Source: JASSUD01 sp031963005 | GTDB lineage: Bacteria > Pseudomonadota > Gammaproteobacteria > Burkholderiales > Burkholderiaceae | Assembly: GCA_031963005.1 (NCBI GenBank) | Contig: JASSUL010000002.1 | Coordinates: 62,001 to 126,000, forward strand | DNA: 64,000 nucleotides | Direction of reading: 5' to 3' | Part shown: one piece after another, positions 9,172 to 16,643 of the stretch | Position numbering within the stretch: the first letter of the stretch is position 1 | Layout: each line of letters opens with the position of its first letter | The notes under the pieces: model-generated | What the model saw: only the letters and a program-made list of their open reading frames with translations | Database searches by the model: none | Told to the model about the DNA's origin: nothing | Program-made: the position numbers and the translations under genes

Positions 9172-9329
9172 TAGGGTGTGTCTCCAATTGCCCAAAAAGC
9201 CCCATCTTTGCGTATTTGATAAACATGGGTGCGGTGCTCGGGGTCCTCACTGTACTCAAGTACATCCGGATCCCTGTGCTCCTGCTCCCCCAAATATGGG
9301 CCCTTTTGAACAATGGGACACACACCCTA
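9172..9329. repeat. Inverted-repeat element between hflK and hflC
   Basis: About 158 bases with imperfect terminal inverted repeats: TAGGGTGTGT at the left and its complement ACACACCCTA at the right, extended by CCATTG/CAATTG and AAAAGSSCC-like blocks. The core (about 9232-9297) is very similar, in reverse orientation, to the core of the element at 33319-33462; it includes the palindrome TGTACTCAAGTACA. The termini differ between the two. The element ends two bases from the hflK stop codon. Confidence 0.8.
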
Positions 9330-9331
9330 GA

Positions 9332-10615
9332 CTAAGCGCCTCGGTCACGCTCTCGCAGGGCGTCTTTGGAGTAGGGAAAAAGGGTATTTCCCATAAACGA
9401 ATTAGCGTCGTTTTGGGGGATCCCTTGCTCTGGGGATTTTGAAGCAGAGGTATTGCCTAGAAAGACAGAGGGAGCACGATTCGTGCTGGGCACATCGGTT
9501 TGTCCTTGCGTTTGCGAGGATATAGAGGCGTTGGCCACTCCTTTAGAAGGGGGCTGAATAGAGAAGGATAAGAGAGGGCTCGCTAGCCCTTTTTTATTTG
9601 CTTCACCAGCTTGTATGCTATTGGTCCATACCTTGGGGACTTTGCTATACATCTCCTGGAATGTTTCTCTATAGAGTCGATCGCGGACTACCGTAGGTGC
9701 CTTTACATATACGGGCAACAGGCGCTTAAAGTATTCAGCATCTGCTTTGGCTTGGGTTATTGAACGCCAAGCGCGTTGATGTGCTTGCTCCTGAAGTTGG
9801 AGGATACTCGTACGAGTCTGCGCGAGAAATTGTTCCGCTTCTCTTTGGATGCGATTTTTTTGCCGATCACGCTCTTCGAGGATTTTTTTTGCGTCTTCTT
9901 CTAAACGGCCTTGTAAGGCATCGGGAAGGCGTAAATTTTCTAAGGCAATATGGCTAATGCGTATGCCGGTTTGATTGCTGTCTAGCTGAGATTGCACCGA
10001 TTTAGTCAAGGTTTGCGCTAAAGCGGGTAAACGGTCCGGCGATGTGTTATCGGCCTTATTTTTTGTCAGCAATGCGCGTAACGCCGTTTGCGTGATTTGT
10101 ATTAGCGTTGTTTCTGGCGCTGTATTATTCAGTAGGAAGGCGGCTGCATCCTGTATTTTGTACTGTACAGCTGCGCGTAGGCCTAGCGTATCCTGCGTTT
10201 GCAGGAGGAGCGATGTATCTGCCGATGCTTCGGATATAGGTTCGCTGGATTCGACTTTGATAACGCGATTATCTGAAAGGCGTATATTTTCACTGGATTG
10301 TATGGGGTAGGGAAAGCGCCAATGGACTCCAGGGGCAGTGACCGTTTCTTGATAGCGTCCCCATCTGAAAAGGACAGCGGCTTCATCGGAAGCAACATTG
10401 TAAAAGCCGCTACTAATCCAAAAACCGAAGACCGCACATGCTGCGCTTAAAACGCCGTATGCGATATGTCGTGCAGAAGGTTTTCGTGGAGGTCGTACGC
10501 CAAAGGTTTTTTTGATTTTTTTGCGTGGATCGCGAGCCAGGAGTGCGGAAAGGCGTTGGGTAAATTGACGCCATAGCTCATCTAGATCAGGAGGGTTGTT
10601 TCGGTTGGAATGCAT
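9332..10615 (-). CDS. hflK: HflK, modulator of FtsH protease
   Basis: HflK is the partner of HflC in the FtsH-controlling SPFH complex. From the ATG at 10615 (MHSNRNNPPDLDELWRQF) the 427-residue protein has the family N-terminal PPDLDELW motif. A membrane anchor follows near residues 47-68 (VLSAACAVFGFWISSGFY). Next come the band-7 domain (VASDEAAVLFRWGRYQETV, PGVHWRFPYPI) and a long charged helix. The tail is Ser/Gly/Gln-rich. The frame extends upstream to 10804 with hydrophobic residues (MLAPKLLFLLCFF), and no clear ribosome-binding site decides the start, so the N-terminus is uncertain. hflX, usually between hfq and hflK, is missing. Confidence 0.93.
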   Translation of the reverse strand: MHSNRNNPPDLDELWRQFTQRLSALLARDPRKKIKKTFGVRPPRKPSARHIAYGVLSAACAVFGFWISSGFYNVASDEAAVLFRWGRYQETVTAPGVHWRFPYPIQSSENIRLSDNRVIKVESSEPISEASADTSLLLQTQDTLGLRAAVQYKIQDAAAFLLNNTAPETTLIQITQTALRALLTKNKADNTSPDRLPALAQTLTKSVQSQLDSNQTGIRISHIALENLRLPDALQGRLEEDAKKILEERDRQKNRIQREAEQFLAQTRTSILQLQEQAHQRAWRSITQAKADAEYFKRLLPVYVKAPTVVRDRLYRETFQEMYSKVPKVWTNSIQAGEANKKGLASPLLSFSIQPPSKGVANASISSQTQGQTDVPSTNRAPSVFLGNTSASKSPEQGIPQNDANSFMGNTLFPYSKDALRERDRGA

Positions 10616-11030
10616 ACCAAGCTGCTGATCTGCGCTCAATGGTGCTGTATTTAGCCCTGTGCGTAGCGCTGTAGGGTACAAAACAACCGTTTTTCTGACA
10701 GAGGGTCGGAAGACACTGGTGAGGAGCTGCAAGAAAGGGTTAGCCATAGCACAGAAAAGCGTTGGAAAAAAACAGAGTAAAAATAGAAGCTTTGGAGCAA
10801 GCAAACTGATTAGCAGCCGCTCAAATGGCGCTTTGCATGTTTCTCCCGACCAATTATATGATAGATAGCCAAGTTCAAAATCGGGTTGTCCGCCTACCGA
10901 TTGCCGTTTTACGATGCAGAAAACAGAGCCTACTAGCAGAGTGATTTATGGTACTCAGCTATAGGGCTCTGCGCATTTCAGTCTGCGTATTTAAACAAGA
11001 CCTTTAAGCATACCTCTGGGCATAACCTGC

Positions 11031-11336
11031 TTATAGAGCCGAATTGTTCAATGACTCAGGTATCGTATCTGAAAAATGGTTTGAAGATGCGCCTGCTTGT
11101 CTGTCTGTCGCATATTCTAATTGCAGATTAACAGGGCGAGCCGGTACGACAGTGGAAATTGCGTGTTTGTACACCATTTGTGTGACGGTGTTGCGCAAAA
11201 GAACCACATATTGGTCAAAAGATTCGATATTGCCTTGCAGTTTAATACCATTTACCAGGTATATAGATACTGGCATATGCTCTTTACGCAATGCGTTAAG
11301 AAAGGGATCTTGTAGCATCTGTCCTTTACCGCTCAT
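11031..11336 (-). CDS. hfq: RNA chaperone Hfq
   Basis: Hfq is a hexameric Sm-like protein that pairs small RNAs with mRNAs. The 101-residue sequence begins MSGKGQMLQDPFLNALRKEH. It shows Sm1 (VSIYLVNGIKLQGNIESFDQ) and Sm2 (MVYKHAISTVVPARPV) with the Q8, YKHA and related RNA-contact residues in place. The C-terminal tail (about 25 residues) is longer than the core and Ser/Asn-rich. A GGAGTG ribosome-binding site precedes the ATG. It is followed by hflK directly, not by hflX. Confidence 0.98.
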   Translation of the reverse strand: MSGKGQMLQDPFLNALRKEHMPVSIYLVNGIKLQGNIESFDQYVVLLRNTVTQMVYKHAISTVVPARPVNLQLEYATDRQAGASSNHFSDTIPESLNNSAL

Positions 11337-11855
11337 GGTTCACACTCCATTTGTTTTAAAATCTCAAAGGGGGTTTGAGATTCGCCCATAAAGGGCTGTT
11401 ATCTTGGACCGTGCACAATGCGGCGATCCGTAAAATTGACTCAAAATTCCCCTACATCCTGGTGAAGGATAGTATTTGCTCCTGAACCCATGCCGCATTT
11501 CCGTAAATGCATTGACCATTTCAGGAATAGGCTTTGGGACCTCAAATAGAGGTCCCTCAGAATCCTGTCACAATCATTAACACATTCTGAGAATCTTGGG
11601 CCCAGCAAGCTGGAGAATTGCTAAAAACCGAATACTATATCGGATTTTACAGGGCAGTTCTTCAGACTTGCCTATATTGTTTTAAAAAAACAAAGAAATA
11701 CAAAGTGTTTTTTAAGCATCCAAGGTCTTTTTAGAAGCTTTTTCGTCGGTGTATAGGGGCTGGAAGCCCCGTGATATTTAGATATCACCCTGTTTTATGC
11801 GATGGATCTTCCATAACGGAAGACCTTTCGAATTTTTGAGGGGGATGAGCGCATC
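11337..11855 (-). promoter_or_regulatory. Long der-hfq spacer with several hairpins
   Basis: These 519 bases between the der stop and the hfq start contain no credible frame but have four good inverted repeats: GGGACCTC-AAATA-GAGGTCCC (11536-11556), GGGGCT-GGA-AGCCCC (11756-11770), GTGATAT-TTAG-ATATCAC (11771-11788) and GGATCTTCC/GGAAGACC (11804-11825). Read leftward, the cluster at 11756-11825 lies just behind der and could include its terminator. The remainder would be an unusually long hfq leader or a small RNA. I cannot match it to a known RNA family. Confidence 0.45.
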
Positions 11856-13202
11856 CTAGGTCTGTTTTCGAAGAAAAGGATTGGTCTGTGATCTAAATTC
11901 TATGCGCAATGGGGTGCCTGTCAATGAGAACGTTTCGCGGAACCGCCGTTCTAGATAGCGTTTATAGTCTGATGTAACTGCATCCAAGCCATTGCCATGG
12001 ATCACCACAATCGGTGGATTATGCCCTCCTTGATGGGCATATCGCATTTTGGGACGGCTTAGTCCACTGCGTCGAGGAGGTTGTGCTTGAACGGCTGCAA
12101 TCATCGCACGAGTGAGTTTGGGCGTAGACAGCTTAGACATTGCTGCTGCATAGGCTTCATTTACGGAACGTAACACGCCTGGCAGCCCCGTTTTCTCAAG
12201 AGCAGAAATATAGTGCACTTGCGCAAAGCCTAAGAATTGTAATTTTCGATCAAACTCTTGTTTGACGCGCGCACGCGTATAGGAATCGAGTTTTTCCCAT
12301 TTGTTGATCCCCACTACAAGGGCGCGGCCTTGTTCAAGGATAAAACTGGCGATATGGGCATCTTGTTCACTGATATCTTGCCGTGCATCTAACAATAGCA
12401 CCACCACATGCGCATCTTGAATAGATTGCAGGGTTTTCACTACAGAGAATTTTTCAACTGTTTCGAAGACGCGGGCACGGCGCCTAAGCCCTGCAGTGTC
12501 GATAAGGGTGTAGGTATTCCCATTTCTTTCAAAATCAATATAAATCGAATCGCGGGTAGTGCCAGGTTGATCAAACGCAATAAGCCTTTCCTCGCCAAGA
12601 AAAGCATTCGCAAGTGTAGATTTGCCTACATTGGGTCGCCCTACCAGGGCAATTTTAATGCCTTTTGACGGGGTATCGGTGTCGGTTTCTGCAGGGGGAT
12701 TGTATTGCGTATAGGCGACGTGGAGCAGTTGGTCGATCATGGTCGGAACGCCATCACCGTGCGATGCCGAAATGACACAAGGGGTGCCTAAGCCTAGCGC
12801 ATAAAAGTCCGAGGCTGCTACATCAAATTGTAGGCCTTCGGCTTTATTGATGACCAAAACTACGGGGCGGCCTGTTTTGCGCAAAAAATTGGCGATAGAG
12901 GTTTCTTGCGGGGATCGGCCATGACGTGCATCGACCAAAAAAAGAATGAGGTCAGACTCTTCCACCGCTTGCCGTGTTTGCTGCGCCATTTGATACAAAA
13001 TGCCGTCTTTTGCAGTGGGTTCAAAACCTCCTGTATCAATGATCAGATAAGGACGCTCTCCAACCCGTCCAGTACCATAATGCCGATCACGAGTCAGGCC
13101 TGGAAAATCGGCGACTAGTGCATCTCGTGAACGCGTTAAGCGGTTAAATAAAGTGGATTTGCCCACATTAGGGCGGCCAACTATGGCGATAACGGGGAGC
13201 AT
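11856..13202 (-). CDS. der: Ribosome-assembly GTPase Der (EngA)
   Basis: Der is a double-GTPase needed for 50S subunit maturation. The ATG at 13202 (MLPVIAIVGRPNVGKS) places the first P-loop at the normal position; the frame extends to 13286 without homology. Two G domains are clear: GRPNVGKSTLFNRLTRSRDA with DTGGFE and NKAEG, and GRPNVGKSTLANAF with PGTTRDS, DTAGLRRR and NKWEK. A C-terminal KH-like domain follows (RPKMRYAHQGGHNPP, RYLERRFRETFSL). It has 448 residues, the usual length. bamB, the common upstream neighbour, is absent. Confidence 0.98.
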   Translation of the reverse strand: MLPVIAIVGRPNVGKSTLFNRLTRSRDALVADFPGLTRDRHYGTGRVGERPYLIIDTGGFEPTAKDGILYQMAQQTRQAVEESDLILFLVDARHGRSPQETSIANFLRKTGRPVVLVINKAEGLQFDVAASDFYALGLGTPCVISASHGDGVPTMIDQLLHVAYTQYNPPAETDTDTPSKGIKIALVGRPNVGKSTLANAFLGEERLIAFDQPGTTRDSIYIDFERNGNTYTLIDTAGLRRRARVFETVEKFSVVKTLQSIQDAHVVVLLLDARQDISEQDAHIASFILEQGRALVVGINKWEKLDSYTRARVKQEFDRKLQFLGFAQVHYISALEKTGLPGVLRSVNEAYAAAMSKLSTPKLTRAMIAAVQAQPPRRSGLSRPKMRYAHQGGHNPPIVVIHGNGLDAVTSDYKRYLERRFRETFSLTGTPLRIEFRSQTNPFLRKQT

Positions 13203-13373
13203 GAAAAACTCATCAATACAGAAAAAAAGAGTAAGAGAACAAAGCGCTTCTCTTGAGTTAAAGCAATTTATAGCGAAGCGTTGCACAACTCCAGGGTGCT
13301 GTCACGTTTTTTTGCCCTATTAGTGCTACTGCATGAAGTGGCATGGTTTGTTCAAGCGATATGTCGTATTTCC

Positions 13374-14771
13374 TTAACCGCTTAGACCATTTGCTACTTG
13401 GCGCACGACATTGGCAATGGAATTCGCGTGGGAAAGGGCCATTTCCGTTTGAGGGGCTTCCACCATAATTCTTAAAACAGGCTCCGTGCCTGAAGCGCGA
13501 ATTAATACACGACCCTGCGCCCCTAATGCTTGCTCCGCATGGGTAACTGCGGCTTGAATCGCCGCGTGCTGCTGGTAGTCCATTTCAGAGGGGAGCGTTA
13601 CATTGATGATGTGTTGGGGAAATAAGGTAAGCGCTCCTAACACAGCCGGTATATGTTCGCGGATGGTGCTCTGGGGGTATTGTTTTTGCGTGCGGATCAG
13701 TGCAGTGAGAACCATCAATGCCGCAACAATCCCATCGCCAGTGGTATGTTTATCTAGCGAAATAACATGACCTGAAGTTTCTGCTCCAAGTTGCCACCCT
13801 TGTTCATGCAGTTTTTCAATCACATAGCGATCACCTACTGCTGCGCGCATAAATTGGATGCCTTGCGCAAGTAGCGCGCGCTCAAGGGCTAGATTTGTCA
13901 TGACGGTGCCCACAACACCATCAATATGACCAGTGACTTTGAGTTGATCCATCACTAGGGCATAGAGGAGTTCATCGCCGTTATATAAACGTCCTGTGGC
14001 GTCGACAATATGAACGCGATCTGCATCGCCATCTAGGGCTATCCCTAAATCGGCATTATGAGATCGTACGGCGTCCATTAACGCTTGGGGAGCGGTAGCG
14101 CCACATCCTTGATTGATATTCATGCCATTGGGCTGTACGCCAATAGCAATGACCTCAGCACCTAGCTCGTGAAAAACAGGAGGTGCAATGTGATAGGCCG
14201 CGCCATTGGCGCAATCGACGACCAGTTTGACGCCACGTAGATCAAATTGCGCAGGGAACGTGCTTTTACAAAACTCAATATATCGCCCAGCTGCATCATC
14301 TAAGCGTTTAGCTTTGCCTAATGTTTCTGAACTAGAACAAACCATGGGTTGCTCAAGCTGTGCTTCTATAGCTTGCTCTACTTTATCCGATAGCTTATGC
14401 CCTTGTGCGGAAAAAAACTTGATGCCATTGTCATGATGCAAATTGTGCGAAGCACTGATCACAATACCGCCTGCTAAACGTAATGCACGCGTCAAGTAAG
14501 CGATGGCTGGGGTGGGCATGGGTCCTGCGAGCAGGACATCTACTCCTGCGGCAGACAGACCCGCTTCTAGTGCGGCTTCGAGCATATACCCTGACACGCG
14601 GGTGTCTTTTCCAATCAGGACGGTGGGACGCGTTGCCGCTTGTCGCCAATAGGGTGTATCCGCTAATACCTTGCCTGCTGCGTAGCCTAGACGAAGAATA
14701 AAGTCGGGGGTAATGGGCGCTTGACCCACTCGACCTCGTATCCCATCGGTACCAAAATAATGACGCTTCAT
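13374..14771 (-). CDS. glmM: Phosphoglucosamine mutase, altered active-site signature
   Basis: GlmM converts glucosamine-6-phosphate to glucosamine-1-phosphate for UDP-GlcNAc, hence peptidoglycan and lipid A. The 465-residue protein has the start KRHYFGTDGIRGRVG, metal loop DGDADR, sugar-specificity loop GAETSGHVI and phosphate loop RASGTEPVLRIM. The phosphoserine loop reads ISASHNLHHDNG (Ser108). Almost all family members have HNP at this point, so Pro is replaced by Leu111. The change is a single CCN-to-CTN-like codon difference; all other active-site parts are intact, so I expect function. It follows folP as in Burkholderia. Confidence 0.96.
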   Translation of the reverse strand: MKRHYFGTDGIRGRVGQAPITPDFILRLGYAAGKVLADTPYWRQAATRPTVLIGKDTRVSGYMLEAALEAGLSAAGVDVLLAGPMPTPAIAYLTRALRLAGGIVISASHNLHHDNGIKFFSAQGHKLSDKVEQAIEAQLEQPMVCSSSETLGKAKRLDDAAGRYIEFCKSTFPAQFDLRGVKLVVDCANGAAYHIAPPVFHELGAEVIAIGVQPNGMNINQGCGATAPQALMDAVRSHNADLGIALDGDADRVHIVDATGRLYNGDELLYALVMDQLKVTGHIDGVVGTVMTNLALERALLAQGIQFMRAAVGDRYVIEKLHEQGWQLGAETSGHVISLDKHTTGDGIVAALMVLTALIRTQKQYPQSTIREHIPAVLGALTLFPQHIINVTLPSEMDYQQHAAIQAAVTHAEQALGAQGRVLIRASGTEPVLRIMVEAPQTEMALSHANSIANVVRQVANGLSG

Positions 14772-14888
14772 ACGATAATGTTTTATTTAAATAGAGTAGT
14801 GCTGTAGGAAAGGAATAGAGCGTTTAATGTGGGTAAGTCAGCAAAATGCGGTAGAACCATGAGATCGACGATAGAAATCCATTAGTGC

Positions 14889-15818
14889 TCATTTAAGGAC
14901 ATGCGGGATGTGCGCTGCTTCAATTTTGGAGGCCACTTTTAAAGCTTGCACGGTAGCGCCCACATCATGAACGCGAAAAATGCGTGCTCCTTTTTGGAGC
15001 GCATATAACGCGGCGGTGACGCTAGCCGCTAGCCGTTCCGATGGATCCTGATTTTTAGTGACGCCTAAAAATGATTTGCGAGAAAGTCCTACTAGCACTG
15101 GAAAACCCAGAGTCACTAGATCTTGGAGATGCGCTAATACCATCTCATTGTGCTGCTCTTTTTTTCCAAATCCAAAGCCAGGGTCAATGCATATGCGCGA
15201 GCGCTCAATGCCTGCGGCCTCCAGTGCGAATAGGCGATCTTCTAAAAATCCCCGTATTTCCCTCACAGGATCTTGATAAATAGGCTCTAGCTGCATGGTT
15301 TGAGGGTTTCCCTGCATATGCATGATACATACGCCGCATCCGCTGGACGCTACAATTTCCAGTGCGCCTATCTGACGTAAACCCCAAATGTCGTTGACCA
15401 TATCCACGCCGGCTTCCAAGGCTGCGCGCATGACTTGAGGTTTGTAGGTGTCAATGGACAGGGGAATGTCCAAATCATGCCCTTGCAATGTTTCAATGAC
15501 GGGTAAAACACGGGCCAGTTCTTCTTCTGCTGATATCGGAGTAGCACCAGGGCGCGTCGATTCTCCACCGATATCAATAATATCTACCCCTTCTTCTATC
15601 ATCTGTTCAACCCGTTTACATGCGGCATGGACAGAGAGATGGGTTCCCCCATCTGAAAAAGAATCCGGAGTGATATTTAAAATCCCCATCACCAAAGGGC
15701 GGTGCAATGGCAATCTAAAGCGTCCGCACTGAAAGCCCGCTGTTTTGGACCCTAAAGGTCCAAAAGCAAAAGATTCAGAAATAGGATGCGCAGAAGCAGA
15801 AACGGTGGGGAATACCAT
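14889..15818 (-). CDS. folP: Dihydropteroate synthase
   Basis: FolP joins p-aminobenzoate to the pterin pyrophosphate in folate synthesis. I place the start at the ATG at 15818 (MVFPTVSASAHP) because AAAGGA lies four bases upstream; the frame continues to 15884. From this start the protein has 309 residues. Pterin-binding motifs are present: MGILNITPDSFSDGG, IIDIGGESTRPGA, PLSIDTYKPQV, MVNDIWGLR, IMHMQGNPQTMQ, DPGFGFGKK, VGLSRKSFLG and IFRVHDV. The N-terminal 45 residues exceed the usual family start. glmM follows by 117 bases; ftsH, usually upstream of folP, is not here. Confidence 0.96.
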   Translation of the reverse strand: MVFPTVSASAHPISESFAFGPLGSKTAGFQCGRFRLPLHRPLVMGILNITPDSFSDGGTHLSVHAACKRVEQMIEEGVDIIDIGGESTRPGATPISAEEELARVLPVIETLQGHDLDIPLSIDTYKPQVMRAALEAGVDMVNDIWGLRQIGALEIVASSGCGVCIMHMQGNPQTMQLEPIYQDPVREIRGFLEDRLFALEAAGIERSRICIDPGFGFGKKEQHNEMVLAHLQDLVTLGFPVLVGLSRKSFLGVTKNQDPSERLAASVTAALYALQKGARIFRVHDVGATVQALKVASKIEAAHIPHVLK

Positions 15819-15988
15819 AGTCCTTTTACCTATATGGTGAGCCTTGGAATATACAGGGGATCGGTGCGTATAGAACGCGAGCAAAAGGATAGGAGCGCAA
15901 AGGCGCTGTACACGGATTGGCTCTGAATATAGACCTTACGTTATCCCACTTTTGTACAACGGACGCGGGTTTTTTGTATCCCTGCCGT

Positions 15989-16465
15989 TTATTGAGCCTG
16001 TGCCTGTTCAGTGGATTCTGGCGTAGGTGCATTTGCAGCCTGACGATGTTCGTAGAGTGCTGCAAAATTAATTTCACTTAAATGTACAGCAGGAAAACCA
16101 GCGCGCGTAATCGCATCGGCCATATTGGCGCGTGCATAGCCGAATAATATCGATGGGCAACTGATATATAACGTAGGGTCTAACTCTTCTGGAGGGAAGT
16201 GGTGTATTTCAAAAATTCCAGTTTGCTTGAGTTCAACAATCAATGCCACTTTTTCGGCGATGGTCGTCGTTAATGTGAGGGTGAGCGAAACCTGAAAAAT
16301 AGCTTCTTGTAACGCATCTGCCTCAACATGGACATGCAGTTCTGCAGAAGGGGCAGCGGTTTCTAAGAAAATCTGCGGAGAATGGGGCTGCTCGAGCGAC
16401 ATGTCCTGCACATAAACGCGCTGGATATTAAATACGGCTTGGGAAGGTGACGAAGAATCAGTCAT
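15989..16465 (-). CDS. secB: Protein-export chaperone SecB
   Basis: SecB keeps precursor proteins unfolded and hands them to SecA. The 158-residue protein from the ATG at 16465 (MTDSSSPSQAVFNIQRVYV) has the family motifs VYVQDMSLEQPHSP, the beta-strand block VSLTLTLTTTIAEK, the acidic PPEELDPTLYISCPSILFGYARA and FPAVHLSEINFAALYE. The frame runs on to 16525, but that extension is derived from the miniature element at 16501-16602. The element ends 35 bases upstream of the chosen start and so lies in the secB promoter or leader. secA is the next gene upstream. Confidence 0.97.
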   Translation of the reverse strand: MTDSSSPSQAVFNIQRVYVQDMSLEQPHSPQIFLETAAPSAELHVHVEADALQEAIFQVSLTLTLTTTIAEKVALIVELKQTGIFEIHHFPPEELDPTLYISCPSILFGYARANMADAITRAGFPAVHLSEINFAALYEHRQAANAPTPESTEQAQAQ

Positions 16466-16500
16466 AAATAGCCTAAAAGAATCTAAAACGGAGACTACTA

Positions 16501-16602
16501 GAGCACTTCTAAAATGATCTGCCACTTGGTCATCTCCCGCTTCGCCGTTATTCGTACTATCTGCGCGGAGATTTCGTGTTGCAAATCATTTTAGAAATGC
16601 TC
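16501..16602. repeat. Miniature inverted-repeat element (TTCTAAAATGAT type), copy 1
   Basis: 102 bases with terminal inverted repeats: GAGCACTTCTAAAATGATCT at the left, and at the right the complement of GAGCATTTCTAAAATGATTT. The inside contains GTCATCTCCCGC and CTGCGCGGAGATTTCG. The copy at 41268-41370 is about 85-90 percent identical by eye. It lies between secA and secB and upstream of secB. Confidence 0.88.
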
Positions 16603-16635
16603 AAACGCTCTGAGCAAGTATTCAGAGCGTTTGAG
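16600..16635. terminator. Long hairpin downstream of secA
   Basis: CTCAAACGCTCTGA (16600-16613) and its exact complement TCAGAGCGTTTGAG (16622-16635) form a 14-bp perfect stem with an 8-base loop, 9 bases after the secA stop. On the minus strand the following T-rich run is weak because the miniature element begins there. It is probably the secA terminator, interrupted by the element. Confidence 0.65.
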
Positions 16636-16643
16636 AAGGGTTT

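Noticed and set aside
9176..9442. Open frames across the hflK-hflC spacer
   Set aside because: They are caused by the GC-rich palindromic element and do not read like protein.
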